From contig DAOVZA010000176.1 in NCBI GenBank assembly GCA_030635405.1, positions 1 to 5,435 of the forward strand: 5,435 nucleotides of DNA. The letters run 5' to 3'. Below are positions 1-5,435 of the stretch, one piece after another. The stretch is from Desulfocapsa sp. Its GTDB lineage: Bacteria; Desulfobacterota; Desulfobulbia; Desulfobulbales; Desulfocapsaceae. The notes under the pieces were generated by a model. That model did not search any database. It had not been told where the DNA came from and saw only the letters and a program-made list of their open reading frames with translations. A program made the translations under genes and the position numbers. Positions within the stretch are counted from its first letter, which is position 1, and the number at the start of each line of letters is the position of its first letter.

Positions 1-1
1 G

Positions 2-1132
2 GAAAAACCTGATACCGGAGCCACTTCCGTTCAAAAGGATAGTGATACACCAAATACAGTCCCTGCAAGTTTAATACATACCCATGTTCATTCAACTATT
101 CAAAAAGAAATGCGTGAACAGATCGAAGAAGACGGCAAAGAACAGAAAATAAATGACTACTTAACTGTCTTTGGTGTGATTGAAGGAGAAGCTGTTTTTG
201 GTGATGACTACGAAGGCAATAGCTTTAGTGAATTCAACGTAGCCACAGTAGAACTCGGTTTAGCGGCTCAAGTTTCAGACTGGGCTGCCGCACAAATCTT
301 AGCTCTTTATGAAGGCCCCGATGGTGACTTTAATATCGATGAAGCCACTATCTTGTTTGGAAATGAAGAAAAATCACCCTTCTCCTTAACCGTTGGTAAA
401 TTCTATATGCCTTTCGGTTCATTTGAAACCAATATGGTTCAAGATCCACTTACCCTTGAGATTGGTGAGATAGGTGACTATGGCGTTGCTCTTGGCTTTC
501 TTAGCAATGGGTTCTACGGTGGTATCTATGGTTACAATGGAATGAAAGAAACAGGCAGCAGCGAAACAATAACTGGTTTTGGTGCTGAAGCAGGTTATGA
601 ACTTGAAACTGATACCATGAACCTGCGAACAGGAATCAGCTGGGTTAATAACATTGCAGATTCTGGTGGACTATCTGACTACCTTGCTGAATCTGGATTC
701 GATACCGTACAGGATCATATCAACGGCATCGGTCTCCATATCATGGCAGGGTTCGGACCTGTAACTTTTATTGGTGAGTACGTTCAAGCCCTCGATGCGT
801 TTGCTGAAGCAGGCGACATGGAAGCTGACCCATCTGGTATGAACACTGGAACAGCCTTTTCAGCTGAGCCTGCAGCATGGAACACTGAAGTGGCCTACTC
901 AGCTGAAGTCTTAGGCAAAGAGTCCATTTTTGCTATTGGTTACCAGGGTACAAGCGAAGCAGTTGACCTTGGTTTACCTGAAACACGAATCCTTGCTGTC
1001 GCCAGTATGGTTTTACTTCCTGGAACTGCCCTGTCCATGGAATACAGTTATGATACTGACTATGATGTTGCTGACGGTGGAACTGGTGAGAATGCAAGTG
1101 TAATCATCACTCAGTTAGCGTACGAATTTTAA
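2..1132 (+). CDS. LbtU-family siderophore porin, 5'-incomplete outer-membrane beta-barrel
   Basis: This is the C-terminal 376 residues of an outer-membrane protein; the frame is open to the left edge, so the true start and signal peptide are outside the window. The ATG at 110 is probably internal, because the frame upstream of it has no stop and no obvious ribosome site precedes it. A polar Thr/Ser/His-rich and charged linker comes first (nt 2 to about 160). Alternating hydrophobic/polar strands follow, with family-like stretches ATVELGL (nt 242-262), the VGKFYMPFG strand-turn (392-418) and ETNM..DPLTLEIGE shortly after. It ends in Tyr-Glu-Phe, the terminal aromatic expected for BAM-inserted barrels. 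Legionella LbtU takes up the siderophore legiobactin; members in sulfate-reducer relatives are named by homology only, so substrate is unproven. No TonB-dependent receptor plug domain is visible. A terminator follows 38 nt after the stop. Family call is fairly sure, transport specificity is not. Confidence 0.87.
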   Translation, partial: EKPDTGATSVQKDSDTPNTVPASLIHTHVHSTIQKEMREQIEEDGKEQKINDYLTVFGVIEGEAVFGDDYEGNSFSEFNVATVELGLAAQVSDWAAAQILALYEGPDGDFNIDEATILFGNEEKSPFSLTVGKFYMPFGSFETNMVQDPLTLEIGEIGDYGVALGFLSNGFYGGIYGYNGMKETGSSETITGFGAEAGYELETDTMNLRTGISWVNNIADSGGLSDYLAESGFDTVQDHINGIGLHIMAGFGPVTFIGEYVQALDAFAEAGDMEADPSGMNTGTAFSAEPAAWNTEVAYSAEVLGKESIFAIGYQGTSEAVDLGLPETRILAVASMVLLPGTALSMEYSYDTDYDVADGGTGENASVIITQLAYEF

Positions 1133-1170
1133 GGATCTGTTTGTTCCAAAAGTTTTTTATCTGAAGGAAA

Positions 1171-1196
1171 GGCCATCTTACGGGATGGCCTTTTTT
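1171..1196 (+). terminator. Rho-independent terminator after the porin gene
   Basis: A perfect 7-bp stem, GGCCATC (1171-1177) with GATGGCC (1184-1190), encloses a 6-nt loop and is followed at once by six T residues (1191-1196). The three A residues before the stem (1168-1170) can pair with the first Ts. It lies 38 nt past the porin stop codon and should end that transcript, making the next gene a separate unit unless there is read-through. Confidence 0.93.
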
Positions 1197-1225
1197 GTGC
1201 CCTTTATTCCCTTGGTTAAGATATA

Positions 1226-1771
1226 ATGCCTGGCTCTAAAACAATAATAAGAATAATAATCTGGCTTGTCATGTTAATCGGTGGAGCCATCGTTGGTATT
1301 ATGATAGACAGGTCTCTCTTTCCTGCTCTGTTTGGCAGTCTTCTACTCCATACACTTTCTTTTATTGCAGGTGTTATTCTCTCTCTATTCGTTATCAACG
1401 GTGCAAAAAACACAGGACGTAACCTTGCTCGTGCAGGTCGTGTTGGTAATCTTCCAAGGATGGAAACCAACCGTCTTGTGACAACAGGATTTTATAGCTG
1501 CATGCGACACCCGATGCACTTTGTACTTCTCTTTTTCCCTCTTACCCTGGCACTCATCATTGGCTCACCTACATTCATTTTTATGATATGGCCGGCTGAA
1601 GCTCTTTTGATGATTCTAATGATACGCTACCTCGAAGAACCTGAGGCCGAAGAAAAATTTGGTGATGACTATAGAGCCTATAAAAAAGAGGTTCCCATGT
1701 TTAGTTTGTCGATCTCTACTCTTCGCCAGCTTTTTTCTAAAAGACCAGATATGAGTCAACTAGAGATATGA
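1226..1771 (+). CDS. Isoprenylcysteine carboxyl methyltransferase/PEMT-family membrane protein
   Basis: A 181-residue integral membrane protein of the ICMT/phospholipid methyltransferase (PEMT-like) type, presumably an S-adenosylmethionine-dependent methyltransferase of the inner membrane. Hydrophobic helices are seen at about residues 7-27, 34-58, 98-115 and 116-135. The family signature is present in order: G-F-Y-x3-RHPMH (88-98), then EEPEAEEKFGDDYRAY (137-152) followed by K-x-V-P. The RHP and E-E...Y-x-x-Y elements correspond to the cofactor-binding C-terminal region of the fold. Bacterial members act on varied or unknown substrates, so no reaction is assigned. An in-frame TAA at 1217-1219 sits just upstream, making ATG 1226 the first possible ATG; the next in-frame ATG (1271) would remove part of helix 1. 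No good Shine-Dalgarno precedes it (only GGTTAAG). It converges with bpt, leaving 27 nt between the stops. Confidence 0.85.
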   Translation: MPGSKTIIRIIIWLVMLIGGAIVGIMIDRSLFPALFGSLLLHTLSFIAGVILSLFVINGAKNTGRNLARAGRVGNLPRMETNRLVTTGFYSCMRHPMHFVLLFFPLTLALIIGSPTFIFMIWPAEALLMILMIRYLEEPEAEEKFGDDYRAYKKEVPMFSLSISTLRQLFSKRPDMSQLEI

Positions 1772-1784
1772 TATTTCTAAGGGG

Positions 1785-1820
1785 AAAAAACTGCAGATTT
1801 ATTTTTCTACCTTCTGCCAG
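1785..1820 (-). terminator. Possible intrinsic terminator of the gdhA-bpt unit
   Basis: On the minus strand, CTGGCAGA (1820-1813) can pair with TCTGCAG (1797-1791), leaving one bulged G and a 15-nt loop, followed directly by six T residues (1790-1785). The upstream arm lies inside the last codons of bpt and the stop codon falls in the loop. The long loop and the bulge make it a weak candidate, but position and U-run fit the end of the minus-strand transcript. No better terminator is seen in the 27-nt convergent gap. Confidence 0.4.
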
Positions 1821-2539
1821 ATATCATCAATATAGAGATAATGAGGATTGAAGTGTCTCTTATAGTTCATGGCAGCAACATCTTCGATATAATAACCAAG
1901 ATAGAGATAGGAGATATCCAGTTTCAGGCAGGTCTCAATCATGGTTAAAATATTAAATGTTCCAAGGCTTCTGGATGCTTCATCCGGATCAAAATAGAAA
2001 TAAACCGCATTCATCCAGTTCAACCCAACATCCACTATCCCACTCCCCACAAGTTTTCCTTGCAATCGGTAATGAAATTCCATTCCAGTGATTATTTTAT
2101 TGAGGAAGAATCCATCATAATAGTTGCTTCCATCGTTGTTCTTTTGTGGATAACGACCACGTAGGAATTTCTCGCAGAGTTTTGTATTCTCTTCAGTTGC
2201 TTCGATGGGTGCAAACTCAACTTCAATGTCCTGGTTCTTTTTGAGCACCCGACGCTGGTTCCTATTCAACTTCATTTTTTGTACTTCAAGACGTATCGGG
2301 ATACAGGCTTTACAAGTTGAGCAGTGCATGGTGTAGAGGCAATTACCGTTTCTACGGTAACCGGAAGCAAGAAACAGCTCCATTGCCCGATCAGAAAGAG
2401 GCGAAAACAGTGCCTGATAAAACATTGCATTATGGGGCAGATGATATGGGCAATCCACCGCAATCTCAGCAAAGTATTGATTCACCCGGGATTCCAATAA
2501 ATTAAAATCCCGGGTGCATTGTTCATCATAAAGCGACAT
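1799..2539 (-). CDS. bpt: Aspartate/glutamate leucyltransferase (Bpt, bacterial Ate1 family)
   Basis: Transfers an amino acid, usually Leu in characterised bacterial Bpt, from aminoacyl-tRNA to proteins with N-terminal Asp or Glu, making ClpS/ClpAP N-degron substrates in the cytoplasm. Counting from the ATG at 2539 (246 residues), the N-terminal domain has Cys30 in a CPYHLP motif and GYRRNG (60-65), then a C-x2-C-x2-C-I-P-I-R-L block (Cys73, 76, 79). The C-terminal GNAT-like domain has FDPDEASRSLGTFNIL (183-198), YLYLGYYI (211-218), and N-Y-K-x2-F-x-P (225-232). The frame extends 14 codons further to 2581, but that part overlaps the end of gdhA and reads as gdhA sequence in another frame, so the MSLYDEQ start is preferred; it follows the gdhA stop by 13 nt. 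The leader is AT-rich without a clear Shine-Dalgarno, suggesting translational coupling. Whether Leu or Arg is transferred cannot be decided from sequence. The Cys residues recall the Fe-S or heme-linked cysteines of eukaryotic Ate1. Confidence 0.95.
   Translation of the reverse strand: MSLYDEQCTRDFNLLESRVNQYFAEIAVDCPYHLPHNAMFYQALFSPLSDRAMELFLASGYRRNGNCLYTMHCSTCKACIPIRLEVQKMKLNRNQRRVLKKNQDIEVEFAPIEATEENTKLCEKFLRGRYPQKNNDGSNYYDGFFLNKIITGMEFHYRLQGKLVGSGIVDVGLNWMNAVYFYFDPDEASRSLGTFNILTMIETCLKLDISYLYLGYYIEDVAAMNYKRHFNPHYLYIDDIWQKVEK
2483..2516. repeat. Perfect 11-bp inverted repeat in the 5' coding region of bpt
   Basis: CACCCGGGATT (2483-2493) and its exact reverse complement AATCCCGGGTG (2506-2516) are separated by an AT-rich 12-nt spacer. 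In the bpt mRNA this would make a GC-rich hairpin beginning 23 nt after the A of the start codon, over codons 8-19. Both arms carry CCCGGG. It could modulate translation, slow the ribosome, or be a DNA-binding site. It is not followed by a U-run, so it is not an intrinsic terminator. The repeat itself is certain; its function is unknown. Confidence 0.75.
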
Positions 2540-2552
2540 GCTTATTATTTTA

Positions 2553-3902
2553 CTAGACCAGTCCCTGATCAAGCATTGCATTCACGACTTTTACAAAGCC
2601 TGCAATGTTAGCACCAGCAACATAATTGCCCTGTACGCCATAAACCTCACCAGCATCAACACAGGTTCTATGAATGGATTTCATAATCTCTTTCAAACGT
2701 TTATCAACCTCTTCCCGAGGCCATGAAAGGCGCATCGAGTTCTGAGCCATTTCAAGCCCTGACACCGCAACGCCTCCAGCATTTGCAGCCTTTCCTGGAG
2801 CATACAGCAAACCATGATCGACAAAGAGATCAACGGCTTTTGGAACAGATGGCATATTTGCTCCTTCACTAATAAGGTCAACACCATTATTCACAAGATT
2901 TTGTCCATCCTGTTCATTAATTTCATTCTGAGTAGCACATGGAAAAGCGCAATCAGCTTTATGATCCCAGAGTGGATTATGATCAAGCAGTGGATCAATT
3001 GGCGTGTAAACTGCGTTAGGATAGGTTTCGGTGTATTCCCCTATTCGGCCCCGTCTGATATTTTTCAACTGCTGTACAAAGGCGAGTTTCTCACGATCTA
3101 TTCCTTCTTCGTCATAGATATACCCGGACGAATCGGAAAGAGTCAGGACCTTACCACCAAGGTCTATCACCTTTTCAGTGAGGAACTGTGCAACATTTCC
3201 TGATCCTGAGACAATACAACTTTTCCCCTCAAGGGTTTCACCGCGTGTTGCAAGCATCTCCGCTGCAAAATAGACTGTTCCGTAGCCTGTTGCTTCAGGA
3301 CGAATAAGACTCCCGCCCCAATCAAGGCTCTTTCCGGTGAGCACTCCGGTAAACTCGTTACGGAGTTTTTTATACATTCCAAAAAGAAATCCAATTTCAC
3401 GTGCTCCAACTCCAATATCACCTGCTGGAACATCGGTGTTTGGCCCAATATGACGAAACAATTCGGCCATAAATGATTGGCAGAAGCGCATCACTTCACC
3501 ATCTGATTTCCCCTTAGGATCAAAATCAGAACCACCCTTTCCACCGCCCATGGCAAGCGTGGTAAGAGAATTTTTAAAAACCTGCTCAAAAGCCAGAAAC
3601 TTTATGATCCCGATATTCACAGAAGGATGAAAGCGTAAGCCACCTTTATAAGGGCCAATTGCCGAGTTCATTTCCACCCGAAACCCACGATTGACATGTA
3701 CCTGAGCATCATCATCCATCCAGGGAACACGAAACATAAGAACACGCTCAGGCTCTGTTACACGGGCAAGAACTGCCTGCTGACGATACTCTGGGTTACG
3801 TTCGAGAACTGGCCTTACAGAGGCCACGACCTCTTCAACTGCCTGGTGAAACTCTCTCTGCTCGGGATCTTTATTCTTAATCAAACCGATAATATCATCC
3901 AT
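2553..3902 (-). CDS. gdhA: NADP-specific glutamate dehydrogenase
   Basis: Catalyses reversible reductive amination of 2-oxoglutarate with ammonium to L-glutamate in the cytosol; it is the hexameric small-subunit bacterial/fungal type. At 449 residues it matches the usual length (E. coli GdhA is 447). Visible in order: the substrate domain with VEMNSAIGPYKGGLRFHPSV (76-95), the active-site motif MGGGKGGSDFDP with catalytic Lys122 (118-129), PAGDIGVG with catalytic Asp162, TGKSLDWGGSLIRPEATGYG (189-208), the dinucleotide-binding GSGNVA (233-238), SDSSG (256-260) at the cofactor ribose, PCATQNE (321-327), EGANMP (346-351) and APGKAANAGGVAVSGLEMAQ (368-387). The region around 291-318 is slightly longer than in E. 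coli. NADP use is inferred from similarity to the E. coli-type enzyme. The ATG at 3902 is supported by a strong GGAGG. bpt follows after 13 nt; the upstream gene ends 66 nt before it. Confidence 0.98.
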   Translation of the reverse strand: MDDIIGLIKNKDPEQREFHQAVEEVVASVRPVLERNPEYRQQAVLARVTEPERVLMFRVPWMDDDAQVHVNRGFRVEMNSAIGPYKGGLRFHPSVNIGIIKFLAFEQVFKNSLTTLAMGGGKGGSDFDPKGKSDGEVMRFCQSFMAELFRHIGPNTDVPAGDIGVGAREIGFLFGMYKKLRNEFTGVLTGKSLDWGGSLIRPEATGYGTVYFAAEMLATRGETLEGKSCIVSGSGNVAQFLTEKVIDLGGKVLTLSDSSGYIYDEEGIDREKLAFVQQLKNIRRGRIGEYTETYPNAVYTPIDPLLDHNPLWDHKADCAFPCATQNEINEQDGQNLVNNGVDLISEGANMPSVPKAVDLFVDHGLLYAPGKAANAGGVAVSGLEMAQNSMRLSWPREEVDKRLKEIMKSIHRTCVDAGEVYGVQGNYVAGANIAGFVKVVNAMLDQGLV

Positions 3903-3907
3903 ACCTG

Positions 3908-3912
3908 CCTCC
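3908..3912 (-). promoter_or_regulatory. Shine-Dalgarno site fixing the gdhA start
   Basis: The minus strand reads GGAGG five nucleotides before the ATG at 3902. It is the only strong Shine-Dalgarno next to a start among the complete genes here and settles the gdhA start. By contrast, the bpt and methyltransferase starts have poor ribosome sites. Confidence 0.85.
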
Positions 3913-3968
3913 GTTAAATTGGCTACTGCTTCAATATATTAAAACTGACTCGTCGGTACGATTACGAA

Positions 3969-5324
3969 TCAATTTCGTTTTATTTCTTTACACGAGTCCT
4001 TAAAAGACTTAACACTTTTATCATAATTCTCATAAATTACAGCAATTTCCTCCTTCCCATTACACTTCATCACAAAGGGTTCAGACAAACGGATATGGCG
4101 TATGAAGGTCGTATCCTCAAAATCTTCCTGTTTCATAAGCCAGTTCCAGTCCAAACAACTGTCACCTTTTTTACTAGTGCAGTTTTTAGAAGTTTCATCC
4201 TTTGTCTCCATTACCGTAAGATAGGGTATGCCAAGAGATGTGATATTCTGAAAGAAATGTGATCCTTGAGAAGGATCAGCATGAAGTTGTTCATTCTGCA
4301 ACTCAACAATTGCACCAACGCCTGAAATATCACGCCACTGTACAGGAACACCAAGCCATGGATCAGCAGAGCCCCAACGACCTGGTCCAATCAGCAGATA
4401 GGGTCTTTCTTCGGCCTGAAGCCTTGCATTAAATGTATTAATTTCTGTTGCGATGCTTCTGGTGGCCCCGGCATCGAAACTCTCAGGCCTGATCAAAAGA
4501 ATATCGGCCATGTTTTCTAACCGACCATGCCCAAGGCAGGATCTTGAGAAACAGAAGGACCTATCTATTTCATGGGAACAGATCGCAACATCAACATTCT
4601 CACCACCGGTAACCATGGGACGCATTTGCAGAAAAAAGAATTCACTTTTTTGTATCTTTTTATCAAGGCGAACCGCATATTCAATTTCAACCTCACAGCC
4701 CATTCCACGTCTTCCAAGATCAAGTAATTCAGTAAGAATCTCAGGCAGTGGATAAAGATTATGTTTAAGAATTCTTGCAAAGGTAACGACTTTAACACCT
4801 GGCATCATAGTATCGCGAATTCTGTGTTCTTCCGGGATATACGTTGAAGATAGAATTTGCACGGGTTCTTCATGCTCCGCATCCTGCACAACACGTTTAA
4901 CCAGGTTTGATCCGTCTCGGTTTAATTGCGTTGAATGAGCAATATCAAGAGCGTAAAAATGGCGCTGCGAATTCTCGAGGATATCGTCCACCGTTGAGAA
5001 TTGAACAAGGCGTTTCGGGTGACCAGGAGAAAACCTGAGTGATCGCTCTCCATCCACAACTGTTTTCCCGATACCCAAGGCGATATGAGAAATACCATCC
5101 TCTGCCTTCATCTTCATAATCGGATAATAGTTATGCGATTGGGCCACACCTGAAATGTCCGGATAATAGAAATCACCATACTCCTCACCAACAAGCTCTT
5201 GGATAATAACAGCCATGGAATCTTCACGTCCCTGTTCTGACACTTTTGAATAAGCCCTTGGACTTTCAAACCAGGTTGATGCATACACAAGTTTGATCGC
5301 TTCTTCGAGCTGCTGAAAACGGAG
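3969..5324 (-). CDS. PEP/pyruvate-binding (PPDK_N-type) domain protein, C-terminal part only
   Basis: This is the C-terminal part of a protein with a PEP/pyruvate-binding ATP-grasp domain like the N-terminal domain of PEP synthase and pyruvate phosphate dikinase. Family-like sequence begins near 5324 with LRFQQLEEAIKLVYAST. It continues through MAVIIQELVG (5216-5187), PDISGVAQS, LGIGKTVVDGE and EYAVR (4682-4668), to FFLQMRPM (4634-4614), the usual end of this domain. A second region has LIGPGRWGSADPWLGVPVQW (4394-4335) and DPSQGSHFFQN (4277-4245), typical of a PEP-synthase-like subfamily of unknown reaction. No phosphohistidine swivel domain or C-terminal PEP-utilising barrel follows; the protein stops at a TGA (3969-3971). 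The GTG at 5288 lies inside a conserved block (LVYAST) and is not a real start. The frame is open to 5435, but beyond about 5325 it is no longer family-like: the expected RSS...ED...FAG.Y segment is absent and the opposite strand encodes an S41 peptidase. Likely the first gene of a unit with gdhA. Confidence 0.88.
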   Translation of the reverse strand, partial: LRFQQLEEAIKLVYASTWFESPRAYSKVSEQGREDSMAVIIQELVGEEYGDFYYPDISGVAQSHNYYPIMKMKAEDGISHIALGIGKTVVDGERSLRFSPGHPKRLVQFSTVDDILENSQRHFYALDIAHSTQLNRDGSNLVKRVVQDAEHEEPVQILSSTYIPEEHRIRDTMMPGVKVVTFARILKHNLYPLPEILTELLDLGRRGMGCEVEIEYAVRLDKKIQKSEFFFLQMRPMVTGGENVDVAICSHEIDRSFCFSRSCLGHGRLENMADILLIRPESFDAGATRSIATEINTFNARLQAEERPYLLIGPGRWGSADPWLGVPVQWRDISGVGAIVELQNEQLHADPSQGSHFFQNITSLGIPYLTVMETKDETSKNCTSKKGDSCLDWNWLMKQEDFEDTTFIRHIRLSEPFVMKCNGKEEIAVIYENYDKSVKSFKDSCKEIKRN

Positions 5325-5435
5325 ACTGAAGGCAAATTCGGCGGCCTGGGCATTGAGATCTCTATTCGAGACGGATTGCTGACCATTATTACACCCATTG
5401 ACGGCACCCCGGCATGGAAAGCAGGGATCAAAGCC
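5313..5435 (+). pseudogene. Fragment of an S41 C-terminal processing peptidase (start of PDZ domain)
   Basis: Reading the + strand in the frame that includes 5340-5342 gives TETEGKFGGLGIEISIRDG, then LLTIITPIDGTPAWKAGIKA running off the right edge. This is the characteristic opening of the PDZ domain of CtpA/Prc-type S41 proteases (family pattern: T-x-G-x-FGG-[IL]-GIE-[IV], then SPIxxTPAxxAGIxAGD), which cleave periplasmic proteins near their C-terminus. There is no start codon, N-terminal helical region or signal peptide upstream; a TGA at 5277-5279 closes the frame to the left, and family-like sequence stops at about 5313. The rest of the gene, including the Ser/Lys catalytic domain, would lie beyond the window if the fragment continues. 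It lies antisense to, and codon-aligned with, the open minus frame, which explains why that frame shows no stop. I label it a gene remnant because it is cut at its 5' side. Confidence 0.83.

Noticed and set aside
1761..1779. AT-rich inverted repeat TAGAGATA/TATTTCTA over the methyltransferase stop codon
   Set aside because: Nearly all A-T pairs plus a G-T wobble, a 3-nt loop and no T-run; too weak to call a terminator.
2540..2581. N-terminal extension of bpt to an ATG at 2581
   Set aside because: It overlaps the last codons of gdhA in another frame and adds residues that look like chance sequence; the ATG at 2539, right after the gdhA stop, fits better.
2814..3203. Plus-strand 129-codon open frame inside gdhA
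   Set aside because: Antisense shadow of a strongly supported gene; the translation has no family resemblance.
3931..3946. TATATT-like -10 upstream of gdhA
   Set aside because: AT-rich and plausible, but no -35 element at suitable spacing (nearest TTGATT is about 28 nt away).
3947..3970. Hairpin GATTCGT/ACGAGTC (minus strand) overlapping the stop of the PEP/pyruvate-binding gene
   Set aside because: A 7-bp stem with one wobble, a 10-nt loop and only four Ts after two other bases; not strong enough to claim a terminator separating it from gdhA.
5114..5431. Minus-strand 105-codon open frame
   Set aside because: It crosses the junction and runs in another frame of both the PEP/pyruvate-binding gene and the S41 fragment; the translation has no recognisable features.
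5325..5435. Minus-strand open frame continuing the PEP/pyruvate-binding gene to the window edge, with several Cys residues
   Set aside because: It is exactly codon-aligned antisense to a recognisable S41 PDZ sequence and does not resemble the N-terminal part of a PPDK_N domain.

Overview
The window looks like chromosomal DNA from a Gram-negative bacterium, most likely a marine or sediment member of the Desulfobacterota close to Desulfobulbales. This is inferred from protein resemblance only: an LbtU-type outer-membrane porin, a 'MSLYDEQ'-type aspartate/glutamate leucyltransferase, and a PEP/pyruvate-binding-domain protein ending in a GPGRWGS region. Base composition is moderately AT-rich and looks even throughout. 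There are no tRNA or rRNA genes, CRISPR arrays, insertion sequences or phage genes.

Layout, left to right. (1) The 3' part of an LbtU-family siderophore porin gene runs in from the left edge on the + strand and ends at 1132, followed by a clear intrinsic terminator (1171-1196). (2) A small membrane methyltransferase-like gene of the isoprenylcysteine carboxyl methyltransferase/PEMT type (+, 1226-1771) follows. (3) Three minus-strand genes converge on it. Read in their own direction they are a PEP/pyruvate-binding-domain protein (5'-incomplete, ending at 3969), NADP-type glutamate dehydrogenase gdhA (3902-2553), and bpt (2539-1799). Spacing is 66 nt and then 13 nt, so gdhA and bpt are probably one transcription unit, possibly joined by the upstream gene. 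A weak hairpin with a U-run at 1785-1820 may end it. (4) At the right edge the sequence changes identity. From about 5313 to 5435 the + strand encodes the start of a PDZ domain of an S41 C-terminal processing peptidase, head-to-head with and replacing the expected N-terminal half of the PEP/pyruvate-binding protein.

How the genes fit together: GdhA assimilates or releases ammonium through glutamate. The PEP/pyruvate-binding protein suggests a link to central C3 metabolism, but its reaction is unknown. Bpt tags proteins with N-terminal Asp/Glu for ClpS-dependent degradation. The porin and methyltransferase appear to be independent units.

I do not see a convincing new multi-gene system. The strongest anomaly is the abrupt inverted junction near 5313-5325, which is either a real rearrangement or an assembly/amplification chimera. 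A perfect 11-bp inverted repeat just inside the bpt reading frame is the second most interesting item.
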